From: S5-A14a sp022766365 | GTDB lineage: Bacteria > Bacillota > Clostridia > Peptostreptococcales > Anaerovoracaceae | Reading direction: 5' to 3' (one strand) | Assembly: GCA_050313295.1 (NCBI GenBank) | Contig: JBNPLD010000002.1 | Length of the DNA: 64,000 nucleotides | Part shown: in pieces, positions 47,507 to 56,269 of the stretch | Layout: each line of letters begins with the position of its first letter | Numbering within the stretch: the stretch's first letter is position 1 | The notes under the pieces: model-generated | Told to the model about the DNA's origin: nothing | Database searches by the model: none | The model's input: the letters and a program-made list of their open reading frames with translations, nothing else | Translations under genes and position numbers: made by a program

Positions 47507-47566
47507 TTGACTTTGACTAAAAAGGGTGGTATCTTTTATGCACAGAGTCGTTCGACTGACCGACTC
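47507..47566 (+). promoter_or_regulatory. Promoter and inverted repeat upstream of the redox-kinase operon
   Basis: TTGACT (47507-47512), 17-base spacer, TATCTT (47530-47535). The expected start lies at the edge of GAGTCG (47545-47550) and CGACTC (47561-47566), an inverted repeat containing GACCGA, a word repeated at 47471 (reverse), 52977 and 53025. Confidence 0.6.
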
Positions 47567-47622
47567 CATAAAATTTGTATATTTGATGGCGAGCAAATGG
47601 ATAGGATGCAGGGTTTGAAGCG

Positions 47623-50600
47623 ATGAAAATTAAGAGACTGCAAGGAAAACTGAATAGAATTTATGGAGAAAATCGAATCAGAGTTACCGAAGATGAGGAT
47701 GTTATAAGGCTAAGTGGAGAGTTAGATAACTGGCAGGACATTGTCAGTGCTTGTATGATGTGCGTCGACAAACATGGAAAAATATTGCTGCCCATGGACA
47801 GCTTTGTATGTGGAGTGAACAAAAAGAGCGAAGACATGAAGAAGCCTAAACATGTTGTCAATGACATTACCATAAAGGGTGCGGATATGGATCTGCCAAT
47901 GAGAATACCGGAAACAGAGGATAAATCCTTGGAGGGAGAGAAGCCGGATGTTCTGATCATAGGGGGAGGAATCTCAGGTGTTACCATAGCAAGAGAGCTG
48001 ATGAGGTGGAAGCTCAATGTCCTTCTTGTGGAGAAAGAAGCAGATTTAGCTCTACATGCCTCAGGTAGAAACGATGGTGAGGTTCATCCCGGAATTGATC
48101 TTGGGAAAGGCAGTCTCAAACAATATTATGTCATAAAAGGCAATGAATATATGGAAAGGGTATGCAGAGAACTGAATGTTCCATTTAAAAGGTGCGGGCA
48201 GATTGTAGGTTTTTTTGACAAAGCTCTGAAGCCGCTGGTCAGTGCTTATGTCGCTGAAAGACGTATTATTAACGGAGTTTCAGGTGCTAAGATAATAAGC
48301 TCAAAAAGAATTGCCGAATTAGAGCCTAACCTTAATCATGATTTTGCCTTTGGAATTTATAATCCCACTGCAGCCACTGTATGTCCATATTGTCTTACGA
48401 TAGCATGCGGGGAAAATGCGGTAGATAACGGAGCAAATGTGAGCTTGAACACTGCTGTTTTGGGAATGAGAATTGTAGATAGAAAAATATCAGAAGTATT
48501 CACAAATCGTGGACGCATTTTCCCCAAACTTGTGATAAACGCTGCCGGGGTTTTTGCTGAAGATATTGCGAAGATGGCAGAGGATAGATTTTTCAGTATT
48601 CATCCCAGAAGGGGAACCAACAGCATTATTGATCGTAAGAAGGGATATTTGGTTAAGTCCATAGGAAGTTGGAAGGAACTACACGCCGATGAGAATCATT
48701 CAAAGGGTGGGGGCATACTTCATACCGTTTCCGATAACCTTTTAGTCGGACCGGACGCAGTTGAAACAAGGGAAAAAGAGAATTTCGAAACGAGAAGAGA
48801 GTCCATAGATAATGTCTTTGCCAAACATCGGCTTACGGCCCCGAACCTTAACAAGAAAGATGTTATCACATATTTTACGGGAGTTAGGGCTGCAACTTTT
48901 GAAGAAGATTACATAATTGAAGCAGGAAGGAAAACACGTAACATAATCCACGTTGCGGGAATCCAGTCTCCGGGATTGACAACGGCTCCTGCGGTCGCTG
49001 TAGATGTTTCTAAACTGGCAGTAACGATGTTGGAAAGCAGATGTTTTTCTGGAGATGATTCCGGGGAATCTGTGGTTAGCGAAGGTATGTCCATTGAATC
49101 AAATTTGAAATTTAATCCAATCAGACAGGGGATACCTAACCCTAAATCTATGTCAATCAAGGAAAGGGATAAGTTCATCAAGGAGAATCCTGAATTTGGA
49201 GAAATAATATGCAGGTGTGAGGAAGTAAGCAAAGGTGAAATTCTTGCAGCTATACATTCTTCCATATCTGTGCCAACAATCGACGGAATCAAAAAGAGGG
49301 TAAGACCGGGAATGGGCAGGTGTCAGGGTGGTTTCTGCATGCCGCTTGTGGCTAAAATAATCAGTGAAGAAATGGACATTCCTCTTGAGGATGTTCTAAG
49401 AACAAACAGCAGATCGAAGATAAGCTATGGTCCAACTAAGAAGTATATGAAGAAAATTCCAAAAACTGTTGGGAAGCATGCCTCTCGTGAAACGGATATA
49501 GATGTGCTAAAAAAGGTGGAAACGAAGGGGTGCAAGAGAGATTCCGGTATCCACAATGTTCATCAAACTAACAATAGTATGGGAATTGACAATAATCGGA
49601 TGGTCGATGTGTTTGTGATCGGAGGAGGACCTGCGGGACTTTCTGCGGCGATCAGTGCCGAAGAGGAGGGAGCAAAGGTTCTTCTGGTGGAAAGAGAAGA
49701 TAGATTGGGAGGTATACTCAAGCAGTGCATACATGACGGATTCGGCCTTGTAAAATTCAAGGAAAAACTGACGGGACCTGAATATGGTGACAGGTTTATT
49801 AAGATATTAATTGAAAAAAATATTGATTACTTGACCAAGACCTTTGTGACAAAGATTGAGAAAACAGATGATAACCTTTTCAGAATTCATATGATTACAG
49901 CCGATGGTGTCAGAAGTGTGGAAACTAAGGCTATAGTCTTAGCTACAGGTTGTAGGGAGAGGACTGCTAAACAGGTTTCAATTCACGGTACCCGACCGTC
50001 CGGAGTATATACCGCAGGTACTGCACAACATATGGTAAATCTTTTGGGACAGATGCCCACTGAGAGATGTGTGATACTGGGCAGTGGGGATATAGGTCTG
50101 ATAATGGCAAGACGGCTGACTTTGGAAGGAGCGAAGGTATTGGGAGTGTATGAGGTTAAACGTGAACCTTCAGGACTTCCGAGGAACATATCTCAGTGTC
50201 TTGAGGATTATGATATACCTCTTTATCTATCCCATACTGTGACTAAAGTCATAGGCAATGATAGAGTCGAAGGCGTTGAAATCACAAGGGTGGACGATGA
50301 GCTGAACCCAATTCCAGGTACGGAATTCAGAGTGGACTGCGATGCACTGATACTTTCTGTCGGCCTTATTCCGGAAAATGAAATTGCAGAAGGGATCGGA
50401 ATTCACCTGAATCGAGAGACGGGAGGTCCTTGTGTGAATGAAAATCTTATGACTGATGTTCCGGGAGTTTTTTCATGCGGTAATTCATTGCACGTTTACG
50501 ATCTTGTAGATTATGTTTCAGATAGTGGTGAATTAGCCGGGAAAATGGCTGCCAAGCATGCAATGTCAGGAATATTAGCGTCGTCAGAGCCGATATCGTC

Positions 50601-51123
50601 GATAACGTCAGATGGAGCAAGAATAGAAAAAAGATTTAATACAGGGAGATCGGAAAGGGCGAAATGGGATAACGTAGAGAATAATATTAATGATAAAAAA
50701 ATATGCAGCAAAACTGTATCTGAGATGAAGACAGCAGGCGCAGCAGTGAAAGAAATGACATGTATTGTGTGTCCGAACAGTTGTAAATTAAGGGTTTGGT
50801 ATAAACCCGGAGATCCGGAATTTCAAATAAAGGTAGAAGGGAATAAATGTAGCAGGGGTATGAAATTCGCCATGGAGGAACTGACGGCCCCAAAGAGGAG
50901 CATATCTTCCACGGTGGCAACCTGTTTTGCTGATTCACCTGTTGTACCGGTAAAAACATCCGGAGAGATCCCTAAAGAAAGGATTTTCGACGTGATGAGT
51001 GAGATAAACAGTGTTTGCATTGAAGAGGAAATGAAGGCAGGAGATGTTGTAATTCCAAATGTTTTGGGCCTGGGAACCGATGTAGTTCTAACAAGGGATA
51101 TTTTGAGAGGAGATGCGTTATGA
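47623..51123 (+). CDS. Fusion flavoprotein: BON-like, GlpA-like FAD domain, BFD [2Fe-2S], second FAD oxidoreductase, DUF1667
   Basis: 1166 aa. Residues 1-88 resemble a BON domain (HVVNDITIKG). Residues 108-470 are a DAO/GlpA-like FAD domain (VLIIGGGISGVTIARE). Residues 527-590 are a BFD-like iron-sulfur domain with Cys530, 532, 567 and 572. Residues 660-985 form a disulfide-oxidoreductase-type FAD/NAD domain (FVIGGGPAGLSAA, LILSVGLIPENE). Residues 1045-1160 are DUF1667 with CIVCPNSC and Cys1076. In many clostridia these are three neighbouring genes beside glpK; here one continuous frame holds all. Probably a glycerol-3-phosphate or polyol-phosphate dehydrogenase complex. Overlaps the next gene by 4 bases. 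Confidence 0.88.
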   Translation: MKIKRLQGKLNRIYGENRIRVTEDEDVIRLSGELDNWQDIVSACMMCVDKHGKILLPMDSFVCGVNKKSEDMKKPKHVVNDITIKGADMDLPMRIPETEDKSLEGEKPDVLIIGGGISGVTIARELMRWKLNVLLVEKEADLALHASGRNDGEVHPGIDLGKGSLKQYYVIKGNEYMERVCRELNVPFKRCGQIVGFFDKALKPLVSAYVAERRIINGVSGAKIISSKRIAELEPNLNHDFAFGIYNPTAATVCPYCLTIACGENAVDNGANVSLNTAVLGMRIVDRKISEVFTNRGRIFPKLVINAAGVFAEDIAKMAEDRFFSIHPRRGTNSIIDRKKGYLVKSIGSWKELHADENHSKGGGILHTVSDNLLVGPDAVETREKENFETRRESIDNVFAKHRLTAPNLNKKDVITYFTGVRAATFEEDYIIEAGRKTRNIIHVAGIQSPGLTTAPAVAVDVSKLAVTMLESRCFSGDDSGESVVSEGMSIESNLKFNPIRQGIPNPKSMSIKERDKFIKENPEFGEIICRCEEVSKGEILAAIHSSISVPTIDGIKKRVRPGMGRCQGGFCMPLVAKIISEEMDIPLEDVLRTNSRSKISYGPTKKYMKKIPKTVGKHASRETDIDVLKKVETKGCKRDSGIHNVHQTNNSMGIDNNRMVDVFVIGGGPAGLSAAISAEEEGAKVLLVEREDRLGGILKQCIHDGFGLVKFKEKLTGPEYGDRFIKILIEKNIDYLTKTFVTKIEKTDDNLFRIHMITADGVRSVETKAIVLATGCRERTAKQVSIHGTRPSGVYTAGTAQHMVNLLGQMPTERCVILGSGDIGLIMARRLTLEGAKVLGVYEVKREPSGLPRNISQCLEDYDIPLYLSHTVTKVIGNDRVEGVEITRVDDELNPIPGTEFRVDCDALILSVGLIPENEIAEGIGIHLNRETGGPCVNENLMTDVPGVFSCGNSLHVYDLVDYVSDSGELAGKMAAKHAMSGILASSEPISSITSDGARIEKRFNTGRSERAKWDNVENNINDKKICSKTVSEMKTAGAAVKEMTCIVCPNSCKLRVWYKPGDPEFQIKVEGNKCSRGMKFAMEELTAPKRSISSTVATCFADSPVVPVKTSGEIPKERIFDVMSEINSVCIEEEMKAGDVVIPNVLGLGTDVVLTRDILRGDAL

Positions 51124-52865
51124 GCACTAAACCGTACAAGGGATTTGAACCGAAGTGGGTCAAGGAGGTAGCGCCGGCTAAAAGTTACCGATCCATATTT
51201 AGATGGGGTGATCCGGAATACGTGAAGTATCCGAAGGAGAGCCTTTTCAAGTTGATGAAAGAAAAATTTAAGATGACAGATGAGGACTTTCAGCACTACG
51301 ATGGGGATATCGGAATGGCTGAGGTGGAACTTCCTCAGATGCCTTCCAATATTCCACAGAAGCATCTGGAAGCTCTGAAAGAAATCGTAGGGGAAAACTT
51401 TGTGACCACGGAAGATTATCCAAGACTTGCGGTTGCTTATGGAAAAACCGGATATGATGCTTTGCGATTGAGAGCCGGACGAATTGATTCTTTACCGGAT
51501 GTTGTAGTGTATCCGGGAACCACCGAAGAGGTTGAGCGAATTGTTGCATATGTTACAGAGCATGGGATTCCCCTTTACGTATACGGCGGAGGCAGTAGTG
51601 TCACACGCGGAGTCGAACCTGTCAAGGGAGGGATTTCCCTTGATATGAGAAAGAGATTTAATAAAGTTTTGTCATTTTGCGAGGTGGATCAGACCATCAC
51701 CGTTCAGCCGGGAATTTCAGGTCCACAGCTTGAAACTGCTTTAAATGAAGCGGTGAAAAGGTTTGGTGCAAAGAGGGCATACACATGTGGACACTTTCCT
51801 CAATCATTTGAATACAGCAGTGTAGGGGGCTGGGTTGTCACACGTGGAGCAGGACAGAATTCCACATATTACGGGACAATATCAGATATTGTTTTGAGTC
51901 AGAAATACGCAACCCCTCTGGGCGTTTTTGAAACTTCTCATTATCCGAGAGAGGCAACAGGGCCTGATCTCAATCAACTGATGATGGGTAGTGAGGGAGC
52001 ATTTGGTGTCCTCACAGAGGTTACGCTTAAAGTTTTCAGGTATCAGCCTGAGAACAGAGTGAGATTTTCGTATATATTTAAGGATTGGGAGACGTCAATG
52101 GCAGCAGCCCGTGAGATGATGCAATGCGAATGCGGTATGTCTTCCGTATTCAGGTTATCGGATCCTGAAGAAACCAATCTTATGCTGAGGCTATATAATG
52201 TTGACGATACACCGGTTTGGAATATACTTGAACGGAAAGGCTTCAAGGATATGGAAAGATGTCTTTTCCTGGGCTTCACTGACGGAGAGAAGGGCTTTTC
52301 TAAAAATATAGCAAGGAATATTAAGAAGATAGCAAAAGCTGCAGGTGGAATGAGCCTGACAGGCATGGTCACAAAAAGTTGGGAGAAGGGGAGGTTTACA
52401 GATCCTTACCTTAGAGATACTTTACTGGATTTTGGTGTCATGACTGATACAATTGAATGCTCAGTTAACTGGTCGAATATGGCAAAGGTACACAAGGAAG
52501 TCAGGGAAGTTTGTCATGCTCTGCCGAATACGATTGTTACCACACATATGTCACACTGTTATCCTCAAGGGGCAAATCTGTATTTTATTTTTATCACAAG
52601 AATGGATGATGCTGACAGGTTTAAAGCCTACCACGCTACAATCCTCGATGCCATTCAGAAATCGGGAGCGTCTATGAGTCATCACCATGGGATCGGAAAG
52701 ATGTTCGGACCGTGGCTTGAGGGACAGCTTGGACATGTTGAATATGGAGCTATAAGGGCACTTAAAGAATATTTTGACAAGAACTATAATCTTAATCCGG
52801 GAGGAACGCTGGGGCTGGATTTGCCGGAATCAGAAAAAAGATACCTCAGGGCTGATAAGAGATAA
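51120..52865 (+). CDS. FAD-binding oxidase related to alkyl-DHAP synthase (YgcU/AGPS-like)
   Basis: 581 aa. A PCMH-type FAD domain begins near PDVVVYPGTTEEVERIV, with the flavin loop YVYGGGSSVTRGVE, and continues to MGSEGAFGVLTEVTL. The C-terminal part has SHHHGIGKMFGPWL, the HHHG motif of alkylglycerone-phosphate synthases. The AGPS reaction replaces acyl by alkyl on DHAP, but bacterial relatives such as E. coli YgcU have unknown activity. Coupled by 4 bases to the fusion gene. Confidence 0.85.
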   Translation: MSTKPYKGFEPKWVKEVAPAKSYRSIFRWGDPEYVKYPKESLFKLMKEKFKMTDEDFQHYDGDIGMAEVELPQMPSNIPQKHLEALKEIVGENFVTTEDYPRLAVAYGKTGYDALRLRAGRIDSLPDVVVYPGTTEEVERIVAYVTEHGIPLYVYGGGSSVTRGVEPVKGGISLDMRKRFNKVLSFCEVDQTITVQPGISGPQLETALNEAVKRFGAKRAYTCGHFPQSFEYSSVGGWVVTRGAGQNSTYYGTISDIVLSQKYATPLGVFETSHYPREATGPDLNQLMMGSEGAFGVLTEVTLKVFRYQPENRVRFSYIFKDWETSMAAAREMMQCECGMSSVFRLSDPEETNLMLRLYNVDDTPVWNILERKGFKDMERCLFLGFTDGEKGFSKNIARNIKKIAKAAGGMSLTGMVTKSWEKGRFTDPYLRDTLLDFGVMTDTIECSVNWSNMAKVHKEVREVCHALPNTIVTTHMSHCYPQGANLYFIFITRMDDADRFKAYHATILDAIQKSGASMSHHHGIGKMFGPWLEGQLGHVEYGAIRALKEYFDKNYNLNPGGTLGLDLPESEKRYLRADKR

Positions 52866-53163
52866 GTTTAAAATACAAAACGGTAATGCTGTTTCCCTTT
52901 GTCAAATTCCCTTTGTCAAAATTTGCTCAAGGGGCTATAATATTCTTATCTTTTTATTTTGATGTGGGCACATACCGACCGAAAAAGATGATAGAAGGAG
53001 CGGTAGAAAAACTATATATATTTTGACCGAGGTTTTAGAAACGTTTATTAATTTTTGAGTAGGACAGGCGGGATATCAATGAATTGATGAAAGAGAATAG
53101 TGCTTGAGCGAAGATGATTCTAAAGGACAGTTTGTGACATATTTTCTTAAGGAGGCCTTGAGA
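52866..53163 (+). promoter_or_regulatory. Intergenic region with internal promoter for the kinase
   Basis: TTGTCA (52913-52918), 17-base spacer, TATAAT (52936-52941). GACCGA occurs at 52977-52982 and 53025-53030, matching the word in the upstream operon promoter. An AAGGAGG site at 53149-53155 serves the kinase. Otherwise no feature is seen. Confidence 0.55.
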
Positions 53164-54759
53164 ATGAGTGAGAAACCTACTGAAAATATAAATAGTAAAG
53201 TGAGAGATAGAAAAGAACCGGTAGTGATAGTTTTTGACGTGGGCACTCAGAGTGCAAGAACTATGATTGTGGACAGAGCCGGAAATGTTTTGGCAATAGA
53301 TAAGAAAAAGTACGATAAACCTTATTTTGCCGAAAACCTCGACTGGGCAGAACAGGATGCGGACTTTTACTATGATTGTATTTGTGAAACGTGCAGAAAT
53401 GTGAAAAAATCAAACCCGGAGATTTTCGCCCGTATAGAGGGAGTATCAATTACCACAATCAGAGATACGACCATATGTGTGGATAAAGACGGGAAGCCTT
53501 TAAGGAGAGCTGTATTGTGGCTTGATAAAAGAAGAGCGGAGGGAAAACCGGATTTTCCTACGGCATCAAGACTGGCTCTTAAAGCTGTGGGAATGGAGGA
53601 GACATGTAACCTTCAATTCTCGAAAAGTGTATGCAACTGGATAAGACAGAACCAGCCGGAAATATGGGGGAAAACCTACAAATTTCTTTTGCTCAGCGGA
53701 TACCTCGTGTTTAAGATGACAGGCAATATGGTGGATTCAAGGCCCGATATAATAGCTCATCTTCCGTTTGACAATAAAACAAGAGACTGGATGAGAGATA
53801 ATGCTTTTATCAGGCCTATATTTCCTGTTGAGAGGGAAAAGCTGTGCGATCTTGTGGAGAGCGGTGAAGTTATGGGACAGATCACAAAACAGATGTCAGA
53901 TGACAGTGGCCTGCCTGAGGGACTTCCGGTGATTGCAGCGGCAACGGACAAAGCCTGTGAAATTTTGGGACTTGGGTGTACTGATGAGAGTACTGCTGCA
54001 ATAGGCCTTGGTACAACAGCAACGATTTCATACATTTCGGATAAATATGTGGAAATTGAGAAATATATTCCGGCATATGCGGCATTGGTGCCGGGAAAGT
54101 GGAATCCCGAATATGAAATATACAGAGGATATTGGCTTATCAGTTGGTTTAAGAAAGAATTCGCAACAAAGGAAGTCGCAAGAGCCGAAGAACTTGGCAT
54201 TTCTCCGGAGGAACTTTTGAACCATACTCTCGCCGGTATTCCTGCCGGCTGTGAGGGTCTTTTGTTTCAGCCATATTTCACTCCGAATGTAACTATGCCT
54301 TCAGCGCGTGGTGCCATGATCGGATTCTCGGATGTGCATACCAGACATCATATTTATCGTGCAATTGTGGAAGGAATAAACTATGCGCTGATAGACGGCC
54401 TGAAAATGATGGAACAGAGAGCAGGCGTACATTTCAGTCGAATAGCCGTTGGTGGCGGGGGTTCTCAAAGTGATGAAATATGTCAGATAACTGCTGATAT
54501 GTTCGGCCTTCCTGTTGTCAGACCGGAATCATTTGAAGCAACAGGAATGGGTTGTGCTATTGCAGCGTTTGTAGGTCTTGGATACTTCAAAAACTATGAG
54601 GAAGGTGTAAAAACTATGATAAAAATCCACGCAAGATTCGAACCTACCGAAGAAGAACATCAAAAATATCAGGAACTCTATGAGAGCGTATATAAAAATA
54701 TATACGGAGATCTGAAGCCGCTGTACCAGAAACTGCATGATATATATCATAGGAAATAA
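53164..54759 (+). CDS. FGGY-family carbohydrate kinase
   Basis: 531 aa from ATG 53164 after AAGGAGG; an upstream in-frame TTG (53104) lacks a site. The N-terminal phosphate-binding VIVFDVGTQSARTMIV and the C-terminal GIPAGCEGLLFQPYF and VGGGGSQSDEICQITADM are FGGY kinase signatures, with AAIGLGTTATISY in the middle. Glycerol kinase, xylulokinase or the YgcE type are all possible. The pairing with an AGPS-like oxidase resembles E. coli ygcU-ygcE and suggests a polyol substrate. Confidence 0.87.
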   Translation: MSEKPTENINSKVRDRKEPVVIVFDVGTQSARTMIVDRAGNVLAIDKKKYDKPYFAENLDWAEQDADFYYDCICETCRNVKKSNPEIFARIEGVSITTIRDTTICVDKDGKPLRRAVLWLDKRRAEGKPDFPTASRLALKAVGMEETCNLQFSKSVCNWIRQNQPEIWGKTYKFLLLSGYLVFKMTGNMVDSRPDIIAHLPFDNKTRDWMRDNAFIRPIFPVEREKLCDLVESGEVMGQITKQMSDDSGLPEGLPVIAAATDKACEILGLGCTDESTAAIGLGTTATISYISDKYVEIEKYIPAYAALVPGKWNPEYEIYRGYWLISWFKKEFATKEVARAEELGISPEELLNHTLAGIPAGCEGLLFQPYFTPNVTMPSARGAMIGFSDVHTRHHIYRAIVEGINYALIDGLKMMEQRAGVHFSRIAVGGGGSQSDEICQITADMFGLPVVRPESFEATGMGCAIAAFVGLGYFKNYEEGVKTMIKIHARFEPTEEEHQKYQELYESVYKNIYGDLKPLYQKLHDIYHRK

Positions 54760-54871
54760 AATGGACTTTGTATTGATTCGTTAATGATTTACATCCATGG
54801 TCTTTGGTATGTTTTTCGGCATATTTGATGCTGAGAGCTTAACGGCAGAGGAAAGGCAAAGCGGGTTTTTC

Positions 54872-56269
54872 TCAGAAAATCAAGCCGTTTAATATCTGCT
54901 CAATCAAAAGGAGAGCACCATTGAGACCGAGGTGTGTTTTTGGAATCACATTTATGTAACCCATGCTTGGAAGGGAGTTTTCTATTCCGGAAAACTCTTT
55001 TTTTAATAGTTTGAGCTTTGCTATTGTGCTGCCGTCTGCAATTGCTATGTGGAAATCCTCATCATAAAAATCTTTGCTGAGCATGCTCGCCATATGACGT
55101 TCTTCAAGGAGCGCATTCAGATCGTTTTTTAGAAAATCAACTTCAGGATCATCTACCAGAAATGCTCTGGGAATCATTCCCAGATATCTGATAAGAAAAT
55201 TACTATAGCTGAAGCATTGGTTGTAACTACCCTTGACAGCAAATCCAACTCCTCGGGGAAGCCCGGTTAGAGAGTTAAGCCTTGAAAGTTGAATATATGC
55301 CAGGGCTCTCGCCCGTTCTGCTTCTTCAATGAATGGAGCGTCGCTGCAGTTGAGTACATGGCATATGGATTTTATGAACTTTTCTGTTTCTTCAAAACCG
55401 ATGGGAAGGCAGGGTGATACAAAATACTTCACTCCGGTGTGATCGTAAAGCCATTTGGCTGTTTTTTCCCCATACTCCCTATCTACAACGATATTCAGAG
55501 CTCCATTCTTCAAGTTCCTGATATCCTCAAGGGAACAATCGGAGCATAGGGAAGAAGCAACTTTGATACCACACATTCCCAAAAGTCGGGTGATTTCCTT
55601 GATATCACCATCATAATAATTTTTATAAATGGGAAGTCCAAGAAGATTTACAACAGGTTCTTGATTTTTTTTGTTGAGCGAAGAAAGAATGCTCGCTTGA
55701 CCGTCTTGGCAATCATTTACAGTCATAGTTGGGTGAGGGCTCTTGGTAGACCGGGACCCGGTTGACACGTTGTCTGCTTGATCGTTACCTGAAAGTTTCT
55801 CTAAAAGTGATATGACTCCATATTCATATCCCGTTGATATGTTTTCGCTAAAACCTGGAGTCTGAATTGTCATATATGGTGTGTGCTGACAGGCACTTGA
55901 AAGAATGCCCTCAAGGTCGTCACCTATGAGAGCAGCTCCCGGTGAATTGACAATGCATATCATCTCATAATCAAAATTTGCTTCTATGTACTTAATTGCC
56001 ATGTTCAGTTTATCACGGCTACCGTAAACATAGTCTCTTTTATCAAGATAGGTGGATGGAATCCTGGGCTGACCAAAGAAAAAATCTTCATGATGATTCA
56101 TCGGATCCAATTCGTGTTGAAATATCCTCTGGTTATCAGATATGGCACTATGGTAGAATTTACATCCGGTGGGACCGTTCAGCAAAGTACAGATTTTGTC
56201 GACTCCCTCCAATGCAAACAAAATACCGCTCAGGCTATCTGGAGTAATATTTGTCATAATAGGATTCAT
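54872..56269 (-). CDS. Nitrogenase-like component 1 protein, one cluster Cys missing (NifK/BchB-like chain)
   Basis: 465 aa. Nitrogenase component-1 fold: LLNGPTGCKFYHS holds a cluster Cys (Cys36), IVNSPGAALIGDDLEG is the STCPxxLIGDD segment with Ser109 where Cys is expected, and LNIVVDREYGEKTAKWLYD with SPCLPIGFEETEKF matches the third domain. A Ser/Thr/Asp-rich insertion sits at about residues 163-200. The start at 56269 has GGAAGGAGAT upstream and overlaps the fused gene by 35 bases. It likely pairs with the fused protein as an asymmetric heterodimer, as in dark-operative protochlorophyllide reductase. No nif assembly genes are near. Confidence 0.82.
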   Translation of the reverse strand: MNPIMTNITPDSLSGILFALEGVDKICTLLNGPTGCKFYHSAISDNQRIFQHELDPMNHHEDFFFGQPRIPSTYLDKRDYVYGSRDKLNMAIKYIEANFDYEMICIVNSPGAALIGDDLEGILSSACQHTPYMTIQTPGFSENISTGYEYGVISLLEKLSGNDQADNVSTGSRSTKSPHPTMTVNDCQDGQASILSSLNKKNQEPVVNLLGLPIYKNYYDGDIKEITRLLGMCGIKVASSLCSDCSLEDIRNLKNGALNIVVDREYGEKTAKWLYDHTGVKYFVSPCLPIGFEETEKFIKSICHVLNCSDAPFIEEAERARALAYIQLSRLNSLTGLPRGVGFAVKGSYNQCFSYSNFLIRYLGMIPRAFLVDDPEVDFLKNDLNALLEERHMASMLSKDFYDEDFHIAIADGSTIAKLKLLKKEFSGIENSLPSMGYINVIPKTHLGLNGALLLIEQILNGLIF

